From the NCBI RefSeq assembly GCF_026241155.1, contig NZ_JAPFGP010000009.1, positions 124,001 to 188,000 on the forward strand: a stretch of 64,000 nucleotides of DNA. Direction: 5' to 3'. The notes beneath the pieces were generated by a model that was not told the DNA's origin, made no database searches, and was given only the letters and a program-made list of their open reading frames with translations. This DNA comes from Paucibacter sp. PLA-PC-4. Its GTDB lineage: Bacteria; Pseudomonadota; Gammaproteobacteria; Burkholderiales; Burkholderiaceae_C. This document shows positions 10,178 to 18,276 of the stretch, piece by piece (position 1 is the first letter of the stretch; every line of letters starts with the position of its first letter). The translations under genes were made by a program, and so were the position numbers.

Positions 10178-11134
10178 ATGGATGAATTCCGCTATCGTGC
10201 CAGCCTTTCCCTGATCTTGCCCGCGCTCCTCATGCTAACCCCGCGCCTTACCCTGATGCTGACCTTGCCGCCGCTGCTGTGGGCCGGCAATGCCGTGGTA
10301 GGCCGACTGATGGCCGGCAGCGTGCCGCCCTTGCTGCTCAACGCGATGCGCTGGAGCCTGGTCTTTGTGTTGCTGCTGCCGCTGGCCTGGCGACTGCTGA
10401 CGCAGCCGCAGCAATGGCTGAGCCGCTGGCGCTATCTGGCGCTCAGCGGCCTGCTGGGCATGGGCTGCTACAACGCGCTGCAGTATCAGGCGCTGCGCAG
10501 CTCCAGTGCGCTGAATGTGACCCTGATCGCCGCGAGCATGCCGGTCTGGATGCTGGCCATTGGTGCGCTGGTCTTCAAGGTGCGGCCCAGCCGCTGGCAG
10601 ATCGGCGGCGCGCTGCTGTCGCTGGTCGGTGTGGCCTTTGTGATCGCGCGCGGCCAGCTCGCCAATCTCGCCCGAGTGCAATTCGTGGCCGGCGATCTGC
10701 TGATGCTGCTGGCGGTGTTCTCCTGGGCAATCTACAGCTGGATGCTGGCGCGGCCGCCGTCCCATATGCGGGGCGAGCAAAAGCCCGCCTGGAACTGGGC
10801 CGAGATCATGATGTCGCAACTGATCTTCGGCCTGGGCTTCGCCGGGCTGATGGCCGGCGTCGAGCAGAGCTACACCGAGCAGCCTCTGGTCTGGGGGCCA
10901 GGTCTTGCCATGGCCCTCGTCTATGTTGCCATCGGACCCTCGCTGATCGCCTACCGATGCTGGGGCCAAGGCGTGGCCGAGGCCGGGCCGGCGATGGCGG
11001 CCTTTTTCGGCAACCTGACGCCGGTGTTCGCCGCGCTGATGTCCACCGCGCTGCTGGGCGAATGGCCACAGTGGTACCACGGCGTGGCCTTCGCGCTGAT
11101 CGCGGCAGGAATCGCGGTCTCGGGACGGCGCTGA
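10178..11134 (+). CDS. EamA/DMT-superfamily permease
   Basis: About 318 residues with ten predicted membrane helices in two EamA repeats. The first repeat starts LPPLLWAGNAVVGRLMAG; the second has LLMLLAVFSWAIYSWMLA. Such proteins export or import small metabolites; the substrate cannot be told. The start is uncertain: 10178 (MDEFRYRAS) and 10232 (MLTPRLTLM) are both possible and neither has a clear ribosome binding site. The gap to the divergent oxidoreductase gene is only about 20 bases with the first choice. Confidence 0.88.
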   Translation: MDEFRYRASLSLILPALLMLTPRLTLMLTLPPLLWAGNAVVGRLMAGSVPPLLLNAMRWSLVFVLLLPLAWRLLTQPQQWLSRWRYLALSGLLGMGCYNALQYQALRSSSALNVTLIAASMPVWMLAIGALVFKVRPSRWQIGGALLSLVGVAFVIARGQLANLARVQFVAGDLLMLLAVFSWAIYSWMLARPPSHMRGEQKPAWNWAEIMMSQLIFGLGFAGLMAGVEQSYTEQPLVWGPGLAMALVYVAIGPSLIAYRCWGQGVAEAGPAMAAFFGNLTPVFAALMSTALLGEWPQWYHGVAFALIAAGIAVSGRR

Positions 11135-11147
11135 ACTGCTTGGCAGC

Positions 11148-13508
11148 TCAGCGCCGCAGGATCAGTGTGTAGCGCGCCTCGCCGGGCAGGAAGGGCAAGG
11201 CCTGACCCTGCAGCCAGGCTTGGTGATCGGCCCGGTAGAACGGCGACAGTGGATGGCCCGACTGGCCGGCCGGAACGCTGAGAATGCCCCGGGCCTCCTG
11301 GCCCGGCGCCACCACCATGCGCTGGGACTGGCCATGCACGCTCTGCTGCACTCGCGGCATATGGCGGTCGCCGGCCAGCGGCGTGTCAGGCATGTCCAGC
11401 CAGGGGCCCAACAGCGGCAGGGCCTGACTGAGCGGATGCTTGATCGCGGCCCGGTTGTGCTCACCCCAGTTGGCGTCAGCCAGTTGGCGGCTGGGCGTGG
11501 CTTCTAGGATCTGCTTGCGGCTGTCCAGCACCCCCTGCTCGAGCAAAGCCCGCCACGAGGCCTGCGCCTGCGGCAGCGTGTCGGCGCGTCGTGCCTGCAG
11601 CAGGGCCCAGCCGGGAGTCTCCGGCGCCAGCTTCAAATCGCGCAGCCGCAGCTGGCGCGACTCCAGCAGCCCCGCCAGTGGCGCAAACAGCTGCTCAAGC
11701 ACCCGCTCGCGCCAGGCCCGCAGCAGCCGGTAGCCGACCGCGTCAGGACTGGCCGCAGCAGCACTGTGCTCGATGGCGGCGCGGTAGTCGGCAAGCCCAT
11801 GCTGCTGCACGAAGGCAGGCGTGAGCACCTCGTCGAGCAAAACCCGGCGCCAGCGCTGCAGGAACAGCGCTCGGTGGTCGAGCTGGATGTCGTGCAGATC
11901 GGCCTCGCCGAGCTGAGCCTTGGCAAACAGGGCGTCGCGGATCTGCTGCCCGCGCGCGCCAAGGTCGTAGCCGCCCTCGCCGATCAGGGCCAGCGCGGTG
12001 CCCCCGACGGTGCGGGCATTGGCGGTCCACAGCCGCCCCTCGGACGGGTTGACCACTTGTGGCCAGGCGGGGTCGGCCGCGCTGAGGTAGCCACGCCAGC
12101 CTTGACGGCCATCGCTCCAGTCCTGCGGCAGGTTCAGATCGTCCAATTGGCGCACGGGCAAAGCGCCGATCAGGGTCCAGCCGATGCGGCCAGAGGCATC
12201 AGCGACCAGCAGGTTCTGCGCCGGCAGGCCGGCGCCGCGCGCGGCCTGCATTGCCTCGGCCACCGAGCCGGCCCGCTCCAGGCCCAGCAGCCGCAGATTG
12301 AGGCCCTCGACATCGTGGGCCACCCAGCGCAAGACATGCTCCGCGAAGGGTGGGGCCAGACGCGGACCCCAGATTGTTTCATGCACCGTATGCTCCACCG
12401 TCTCGCCGCCGGCCACCTCGATGCGCTCGATATGGCGGGTCACTGGTAGCTCGCCCTGCGGGCTTTGGTAATGGGTGCCAGCGGCATTGAGCCTTAGGCG
12501 GACCACATCGGCCCAGTCAGCCGTGGCATTGGTGAAGCCCCAGGCGATGGCGCCGTTACTGCCCGCCACGATAGCCGGCGTGCCAGGCAGGCTGACGCCG
12601 CTGACCTGGTGCGAGCGGCCGGCCTCAGTCCAGCGCAGCTGGGCCTTGAACCAGATAGCCGGCACGCGAAGACCCAGATGCATGTCATCGGCCAGGATGG
12701 CCGCGCCATGCGGGCTCAGCGAGCCGCTGACAGCGAAGTTGTTGCTGCCGATGTCGCGGCTGTCTTGCAGCCCGCAGTCCCCTACGCAGGCCAGCTTGGC
12801 TGTACGCAGCGCGTCGGGAAGCGGCGTTGCCGGCACGGCCAACGCCTGAACACGGCTGCCGTCAATGGCGGCCTGCCAGTCGCTGCTGTGCTGGGTCAGG
12901 AATGCATACCAGTCGGGTGGCACACTGCCCTTCAGCACACCCATCGCCAGGTCGTCGCGGCCCTGCGAGGACTGTAGATCCAGATACATGCTGTAGATCA
13001 CCAGCAGCGAATCGGCAGCCTGCCAGGGCCGGGGCGCCTGGCGCAAGAGCAGGTACTCGAAGGGGCGCGCGCCCAGGGCCGTCAGCCCCTCATTGACGCC
13101 GGCCGCGTAAGCGTCGAGCAGGTTGCGGTGCTCGGCCGGTAGGGCTGCCAGCGCCACAGCGGCGCGGTAGCGGAAGCGGTGCAGCCGGCGACCCTGGTCC
13201 AGCGGCAGCGCCTTGGCGCCGAACAGCGCCGACAGCTCGCCAGCCGCATTGCGCCGCATCAGGTCCATCTGGAAGAAGCGCTCCTGGGCATGGCTGTAGC
13301 CCAGGGCACGCGCCGCGTCGGCCCGGTTGGTCGCGCTGATGCTGAGATATCCGCGCTCGTCGCGCGTCAGCGCAACCGCCGCGCTGACCGCGCTGCGGGC
13401 CTCGCCCTCGTAGCTTGGCAGGCTTGAGCGCAAGGCCAGCCAGGCGGCCAGCGCGATCAGCAGCACCAGCGCCAGCAGGCCCAGCAGCAGTCGGCGCAGC
13501 CACCGCAT
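11148..13508 (-). CDS. Penicillin acylase family (Ntn-hydrolase) amidase
   Basis: A 786-residue exported or membrane-anchored amidase. Residues 1-30 (WLRRLLLGLLALVLLIALA) form an N-terminal hydrophobic anchor or signal. The A-chain begins around YLSISATNRADAARALGYSHAQERFFQMD in two typical blocks. The B-chain nucleophile Ser is at about residue 252, in the motif GSNNFAVSG, where autocatalytic cleavage is expected. Family members hydrolyse beta-lactam side chains, acyl-homoserine lactones or other N-acyl amides; the substrate here is unknown. The ATG overlaps the TGA of the upstream SDR gene (ATGA), so translation is coupled. Confidence 0.92.
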   Translation of the reverse strand: MRWLRRLLLGLLALVLLIALAAWLALRSSLPSYEGEARSAVSAAVALTRDERGYLSISATNRADAARALGYSHAQERFFQMDLMRRNAAGELSALFGAKALPLDQGRRLHRFRYRAAVALAALPAEHRNLLDAYAAGVNEGLTALGARPFEYLLLRQAPRPWQAADSLLVIYSMYLDLQSSQGRDDLAMGVLKGSVPPDWYAFLTQHSSDWQAAIDGSRVQALAVPATPLPDALRTAKLACVGDCGLQDSRDIGSNNFAVSGSLSPHGAAILADDMHLGLRVPAIWFKAQLRWTEAGRSHQVSGVSLPGTPAIVAGSNGAIAWGFTNATADWADVVRLRLNAAGTHYQSPQGELPVTRHIERIEVAGGETVEHTVHETIWGPRLAPPFAEHVLRWVAHDVEGLNLRLLGLERAGSVAEAMQAARGAGLPAQNLLVADASGRIGWTLIGALPVRQLDDLNLPQDWSDGRQGWRGYLSAADPAWPQVVNPSEGRLWTANARTVGGTALALIGEGGYDLGARGQQIRDALFAKAQLGEADLHDIQLDHRALFLQRWRRVLLDEVLTPAFVQQHGLADYRAAIEHSAAAASPDAVGYRLLRAWRERVLEQLFAPLAGLLESRQLRLRDLKLAPETPGWALLQARRADTLPQAQASWRALLEQGVLDSRKQILEATPSRQLADANWGEHNRAAIKHPLSQALPLLGPWLDMPDTPLAGDRHMPRVQQSVHGQSQRMVVAPGQEARGILSVPAGQSGHPLSPFYRADHQAWLQGQALPFLPGEARYTLILRR

Positions 13509-14296
13509 CAGAAGGTGCCGGGGTAGGCGCCGCCGTCGAGCAGGATGTTCTGGCCGGTCAGGTATCCAGCCTGGGCGCTGCACAGCATCGCGCAGATAGC
13601 GCCGAACTCAGCGGCCGAGCCGAAGCGCTGGGCCGGGATGGTGACGCGGCGCTTGGCCGCCATCTCCTCGGCCGAGACACCGCTTTTGGCCGCGCCGGCG
13701 ATCATGGTTTTTTGCAGACGCTCCGTATCGAAGGCGCCGGGCAGCAGATTGTTGATCGTCACATTGCGGCCGGCAATGCGAGCCTGGCGGGCGATGCCGG
13801 CGACGAAGCCGGTCAGGCCTGAGCGCGCGCCATTGCTCAAACCCAGCACATCGATCGGCGCCTTCACCGCGCCCGAGGTGATGTTGACGATGCGGCCAAA
13901 GCCGCGCTCGCCCATGCCGTCCACGGTGGCTTTGATCAACTCGATCGGCGTTAGCATGTTCGCATCCAGCGCAGCGATCCACTGCGCCCGGTCCCAGTCG
14001 CGGAAGTCACCGGGCGGCGGGCCACCGGCGTTGTTGACCAGAATGTCGACTTGCGGGCACGCTGCCAGTGCGGCCATGCGGCCCTCGGCGGTGGCGATAT
14101 CGCCAGCCACCGTGCGCACCTGTACCGCCGGGTTCAGCGCCCGCAGCGCCGCGGCCGTGGTCTCCAGCGTCTGGGCGCCGCGCGCAGTGATCACTACATT
14201 GACGCCCTCGCCCACCAGGGCCTCAGCGCAGCCGCGCCCCAGTCCCTTGCTTGCCGCGCATACCAGAGCCCAGCGGCCGTTCAGTCCGAAATCCAT
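13508..14296 (-). CDS. SDR-family oxidoreductase lacking the usual catalytic Tyr and Lys
   Basis: A 262-residue Rossmann-fold protein with the cofactor loop AASKGLGRG at residues 14-22 and NNAGG near 90. In the active-site region the normal YxxxK reads LSNGARSGLTGF, so Ser and Arg stand where Tyr and Lys belong, while the Ser of NITSGAV is kept. It may use another proton donor or be a non-canonical reductase. The C terminus (LTGQNILLDGGAYPGTF) is typical of the family. It lies between a DMT permease and a penicillin-acylase-like gene, with 4-base spacing upstream and an ATGA overlap downstream, so the three form an operon. Confidence 0.9.
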   Translation of the reverse strand: MDFGLNGRWALVCAASKGLGRGCAEALVGEGVNVVITARGAQTLETTAAALRALNPAVQVRTVAGDIATAEGRMAALAACPQVDILVNNAGGPPPGDFRDWDRAQWIAALDANMLTPIELIKATVDGMGERGFGRIVNITSGAVKAPIDVLGLSNGARSGLTGFVAGIARQARIAGRNVTINNLLPGAFDTERLQKTMIAGAAKSGVSAEEMAAKRRVTIPAQRFGSAAEFGAICAMLCSAQAGYLTGQNILLDGGAYPGTF

Positions 14297-14300
14297 TGCT

Positions 14301-15209
14301 TTATCTCCACTTGGTCAACAGCCACACCCCGCCCATCACCAGCACCGTGCCGGCAGCTACCCAGGGAGTGAAAGGCTCGCCGAGTATCCACACGCCCATC
14401 AGGATGGTGGACATCGGCCCGATCATGCCAGTCTGGGCTGCCATCGTCGCACCGATGCGCTCGATCGCCATCATCACCATGAGCACCGGCGCAAACGTGC
14501 AAGCGGTGGCGTTCAGCAGCGACAGCCAGAGCACCTCGGGGGCCAGGCTCGCCAGCGAGCCTAGCGGTCGCAAGAGCAAGAACTGCGCAATGCACAGCAG
14601 GCAGGCCACCGTGGTCGCCAGCCCGGTCAGGCGCAGCGCGCCCAGGCGCTTGACCTCCTCGCCGCTGTAGACCAGATAGAGCGCATAGCTCAGCGCGCTG
14701 CCGAAAACCAGGGCCGCGCCCAGCAGCACATCGCTGCCCTGGAGCTGCAACTCCTGGCCGAACACCAGCAGCACACCGGCATAGCTGACGGCCAGTGCGA
14801 TCAGCTGGCGGCCGGTGACACGGCGCCGGAACAGCGCCCAGCCCAGAAACAGCACGATGGTCGGGTTCAGATAAAGGATCAGGCGCTCGAAGCTCGCGCT
14901 GATATAGGCCAGGCCGGCAAAGTCTAGAAAGCTCGCCAGGTAGTAGCCCGAAAAGCCCAAGCCCAGGATCACCAGCCAGTCACGCCGGGTCAGTGGGGGT
15001 TTGCCGTGACCGGCCCACCAGCTCAGGACAAGGAACAGCGGCAATGCAAACACCATGCGCAGCATGATCAGGGTCACCGCATCGACGCCGTGTCGGTAAG
15101 CCAGCTTGACGATGATGGCTTTGCCGGAGAACGCAATCGCGCCCAGCGAGGCCAGCAATAGGCCCGGCCACAAGGGAGAAACGGCAGGAGGCGCGCTGGA
15201 GCTGGACAT
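14301..15209 (-). CDS. EamA/DMT-superfamily permease
   Basis: A 302-residue protein with ten hydrophobic helices in two EamA repeats (LASLGAIAFSGKAIIVKLAY near residue 20; VLLGAALVFGSALSYALYLV near 150). It resembles RhaT/YdcZ-like metabolite exporters; the substrate is unknown. It is the first gene of a minus-strand operon with the atypical SDR and the penicillin-acylase-like protein, spaced by 4 bases. One inference is export of a product made by the two enzymes. The 277 bases upstream, to the substrate-binding protein gene, hold no convincing gene. Confidence 0.88.
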   Translation of the reverse strand: MSSSSAPPAVSPLWPGLLLASLGAIAFSGKAIIVKLAYRHGVDAVTLIMLRMVFALPLFLVLSWWAGHGKPPLTRRDWLVILGLGFSGYYLASFLDFAGLAYISASFERLILYLNPTIVLFLGWALFRRRVTGRQLIALAVSYAGVLLVFGQELQLQGSDVLLGAALVFGSALSYALYLVYSGEEVKRLGALRLTGLATTVACLLCIAQFLLLRPLGSLASLAPEVLWLSLLNATACTFAPVLMVMMAIERIGATMAAQTGMIGPMSTILMGVWILGEPFTPWVAAGTVLVMGGVWLLTKWR

Positions 15210-15486
15210 GGGCCACCGATTCTAGGGCGCGGGCGTACCCGCCATGGACACACCGCGCGCGGCCGGGCGGCTAGCGCGCAGCGAAGGCAGCCAGGTCCAC
15301 AAGGCGCGCGCATCAACGCGAACAGCACAAGCAATGATCCAGGCGCCAGCATCAAGACCTATCTGCGCCATCTGCCAAGCAACCTCAAGCCCGGCGACAC
15401 GCCGCCAAAAAGCTGGCCAGCCGGCCAGCCCGACGCCGCTGTGGTCGCGCTATCGCTAAGGCGAGGGCAGCCCAGTGCGCAAGGCC

Positions 15487-16605
15487 TCAGCGCCAGAACT
15501 TGCCGTCGGGGCCGATGATGGACACGTCCCCATAGTCCAGCCCAGTGTGGTCATTGGGGCTGAAGTTCAACTCAAGCCCGCCGAGATCGAACTTGAGCAG
15601 GCTGTCCAAAGCCTTGAGCAGGCCGGCCCGGCTGAGATCCTTATCTTTGCTGGCGCGGCGCAGCCCCTCGACCAGCACCTTGGCCGCAGTGAAGCCCTCC
15701 AGATTCGCCGGCGTCAGCTCTATCTTCTGAGCCTTGGCCAGTTGCTGGGCTTCGCGCACCAGCGGCATATTGAGCGAGCGCTCCGAAGGGAAGACCTGGC
15801 TGACGATGACGCCACGGGCCTGCCCTTTGAGCGACTTGATGAAGCCAGCAGAAGCATTGTTGGACAGCGTCACCAGTTGGGCATTGGAGCCTGCCGCACG
15901 CAGCGTCTCCACGCCCTCGGCGACGGCTTCGGCGGCACCGATAAATACCAGGGCCTGGGCATCGGCAGCGGCCATCTGCTTCATCAAGGGTCCCAGAGAT
16001 GGATTGGTCCGCGGATACTTGATATGCGCCACCGGCTTGAGCTTGGCATTCTCCAGGCCGCGCAAGGCGCCGCTCGCACCGTCGTCGCCGAAGCTGTCGT
16101 CCACCTGCACCAAGCCGATGCGCTGCACACCCATGCCCGCCAGATGCAGCACTGCCCGCTCGGCCTCCCGCTGGTACGTTGCCCGCACATTGAAGACATA
16201 CGGGTTCACAGGTCGGTGCAGCAGCATGGCACCGGTGGATGGAGCAACCAAGGCTACCTTGTGCTCGGCCAGCAGCGGCAGGATGGCCTGACTCTGCGGC
16301 GTCCCTCGCGTCAGAAACAGGGACAGCACCCCTTGCTCGATCAACTGCTTGGCATTGCTCGCACTCAGCTTGGGATCGAATTTGTCGTCCAGCGAGATCA
16401 GCTCGATCTTTTGACCGGCCACCCCGCCCTGGGCGTTGACCGCATCCAGGTACAGGCGCGCACCTTCAGTGATCTCCTTAACGCCGGCTGCCACCGGGCC
16501 GCTGAACCCAGCGGTCTGACCGATCTTGATCTGGGCCCAGGCGGGAAGGCCCAGCAACCCGCCCATGAGGGCCGCCAGCAATGTTCTTTGTATCTTCCGT
16601 CGCAT
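15487..16605 (-). CDS. ABC-type branched-chain amino-acid-like substrate-binding protein (copy A)
   Basis: A 372-residue periplasmic binding protein of the type I (Peripla_BP_6) fold. The signal peptide is LLAALMGGLLGLPAWA, with cleavage before QIKIGQT. Typical landmarks are GQTAGFSGPVAAGVKE, IELISLDDKFDP and VDDSFGDDGASG. The last residues (SIIGPDGKFWR) match the neighbouring copy exactly. No permease or ATPase genes are nearby, so it either serves a transporter elsewhere or acts as a sensor. It is a tandem duplicate of the gene at 16704-17819. Confidence 0.93.
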   Translation of the reverse strand: MRRKIQRTLLAALMGGLLGLPAWAQIKIGQTAGFSGPVAAGVKEITEGARLYLDAVNAQGGVAGQKIELISLDDKFDPKLSASNAKQLIEQGVLSLFLTRGTPQSQAILPLLAEHKVALVAPSTGAMLLHRPVNPYVFNVRATYQREAERAVLHLAGMGVQRIGLVQVDDSFGDDGASGALRGLENAKLKPVAHIKYPRTNPSLGPLMKQMAAADAQALVFIGAAEAVAEGVETLRAAGSNAQLVTLSNNASAGFIKSLKGQARGVIVSQVFPSERSLNMPLVREAQQLAKAQKIELTPANLEGFTAAKVLVEGLRRASKDKDLSRAGLLKALDSLLKFDLGGLELNFSPNDHTGLDYGDVSIIGPDGKFWR

Positions 16606-16703
16606 GTCTCACTCACTTCCAACACTGATCGCCCGCCGGTCGCAGGCGAGCGGCAAACATGAAAACAAATATCCCGCTGGCCCAGGCTGCTCAGCCACGC
16701 CAA

Positions 16704-17819
16704 TCAGCGCCAGAACTTGCCGTCGGGGCCGATGATGGACATGTCTGCATAGTCCAGTCCGGTGTGGTCGTTGGCACGATAGCCCAGCTCCAGACCGCCC
16801 AGGTCCAGCTTGTGCAGGCTGTCCAGCGCACGCAGCAGGCCGGTCCGGCTCAGATCCTTGTCATGGGCGGCCTTCCTCAGCCCCTCGACCAGCACCTTGG
16901 CGGCCGTGAAGCCCTCCAGCATGCCTGGCGTGAGCTCCTGCTTGTGCGCCTTGGCCAGGGCCTGGGCCTCGCGGACCAGCGCCAGGTTGATGGAACGCTC
17001 CGACGGAAAGGCTTGGCTGACGATGACGCCGCGCGCATGCGTGCCCATCAATCGGACAAATCCGGCGGTGGCGTTGTTGGACAGGGTCACCAACTGGGCG
17101 GTCGAGCCGGTCGCGCGCAGCGCATGGCTCCCCTCGGCCACGGCCTCGGCCGTGCCGATCATGATGAGCGCCTGGGCCTCGGCCTGTGCCACCTGTTTCA
17201 TCAGCGGCGTCAGCGCCGGGTTGGCGCGGGCGTATTTCAGATGAGGCGCAGGCTTGAACCTCGCCTTCTCCAGGCCGCGCAGCACTCCGGCCGCGGCATC
17301 GTCGCCGAAGCTGTCGTCCACCTGCACCAGAGCCACGCGCCGGATGCCGCGACCGAGCAGGTGCTGCACCGCCTGCTCGGCCTCACGCTGGTAGCTGGCG
17401 CGCACATTGAACACATGAGGATTGACAGGCTGGCGCAGCAGCATCGCGCCGGTGGAGGGCGCTACGAGAGCCAACTTGTGCTGGACCAGCAAGGGCAGCA
17501 TTGCCTCGGTCTGGGGGGTGCCCCGGCTCAAGAACAGAGCCAGCACGCCCCGCTGTTCGATCAGTTGCCGGGCGTTGCCGGCGCTGAGCGCAGGATCGAA
17601 CTTGTCATCCATCATGATGAGCTCGATCTTTTGCCCGTTCACGCCACCGCGGGCATTCACCTCTTCAAGATACAGACGCGCGCCGTCGGTGGTTTCCTTC
17701 ACCCCTGCCGCCACCGGCCCGCTGAAGCCGGCGGTCTGGCCTATCTTGATCTGGGCCCAGGCCATAGCCGTCAACCCCAGGCCACAACACAAGGCTATCG
17801 CAACACAACGCAGGCGCAT
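16704..17819 (-). CDS. ABC-type branched-chain amino-acid-like substrate-binding protein (copy B)
   Basis: A 371-residue homologue of the gene just downstream, aligning along its whole length with one single-residue length difference (EQRGVL against EQGVL). The signal peptide is VAIALCCGLGLTAMAWA, before QIKIGQTAGFSGPVAAGVKE. The ATG at 17819 is preceded by GGGAG; the frame stays open upstream but without a matching signal peptide. The 98-base gap to copy A suggests co-transcription or simple duplication. The ligand is unknown; the fold binds amino acids, amides or aromatic acids in relatives. Confidence 0.93.
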   Translation of the reverse strand: MRLRCVAIALCCGLGLTAMAWAQIKIGQTAGFSGPVAAGVKETTDGARLYLEEVNARGGVNGQKIELIMMDDKFDPALSAGNARQLIEQRGVLALFLSRGTPQTEAMLPLLVQHKLALVAPSTGAMLLRQPVNPHVFNVRASYQREAEQAVQHLLGRGIRRVALVQVDDSFGDDAAAGVLRGLEKARFKPAPHLKYARANPALTPLMKQVAQAEAQALIMIGTAEAVAEGSHALRATGSTAQLVTLSNNATAGFVRLMGTHARGVIVSQAFPSERSINLALVREAQALAKAHKQELTPGMLEGFTAAKVLVEGLRKAAHDKDLSRTGLLRALDSLHKLDLGGLELGYRANDHTGLDYADMSIIGPDGKFWR

Positions 17820-17940
17820 GGGAGTCTCCCTTTTGACTGGGGGCGATTGTGGCAAAGCCGCTCGACACCCAGCCGCGCAAAAGCGGGTGAAATATGAGCA
17901 ATTGATCACGCCGACCAGGGGCCTCGGCAAGCTTAGCCCA

Positions 17941-18276
17941 TCAGACCCCAAGACCCAACAGCATCGCCGCCGCGCTCAGACTCAGCAGCAGGGCCGGCGC
18001 CAGCCATAGCGGCCACCAAGTCGCCAGGGCCACCACGGCCAGTGCAGCCAGGGTCAACTGGGCGCCCCATTCGGCCCAGGCGATGCCGGCGTCCGGGCGC
18101 GTCCAGACCGTCAGCCACGATAACGCAAACGCTAGCAGTGCCAGAACACGCAAGCCGCGGCGCCAGGCCGGGCTCGGCGCATGACCCAGCGCGTCCTGAT
18201 GGTGACGCTCCATCGCCAGGCACAGCGCGGCGAAGCCAGCCAGCGAGCACAGCAAGGGGTGCAGGAATTCGATCAT
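17941..18276 (-). CDS. DUF3325 family small membrane protein of an iron-uptake operon
   Basis: A 111-residue protein with about four hydrophobic helices (HPLLCSLAGFAALCLAMERH at the N terminus). DUF3325 proteins are known from siderophore-receptor operons next to PepSY and DUF3649 proteins, the arrangement seen here. Its biochemical role is unknown; helping inner-membrane handling of the iron complex is a guess. The ATG overlaps the TGA of the PepSY gene (ATGA), so translation is coupled. It is the last gene of the operon. Confidence 0.85.
   Translation of the reverse strand: MIEFLHPLLCSLAGFAALCLAMERHHQDALGHAPSPAWRRGLRVLALLAFALSWLTVWTRPDAGIAWAEWGAQLTLAALAVVALATWWPLWLAPALLLSLSAAAMLLGLGV

Noticed and set aside
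15210-15486. Short frames in the 277-base gap before the DMT permease operon
   Set aside because: No ribosome binding site, no recognisable protein and no consistent frame; treated as non-coding, possibly holding the permease promoter.
15475-17897. Two long plus-strand frames opposite the substrate-binding protein genes
   Set aside because: Their mutual similarity merely mirrors the duplication of the genes on the other strand; no signal peptide or ribosome binding site.
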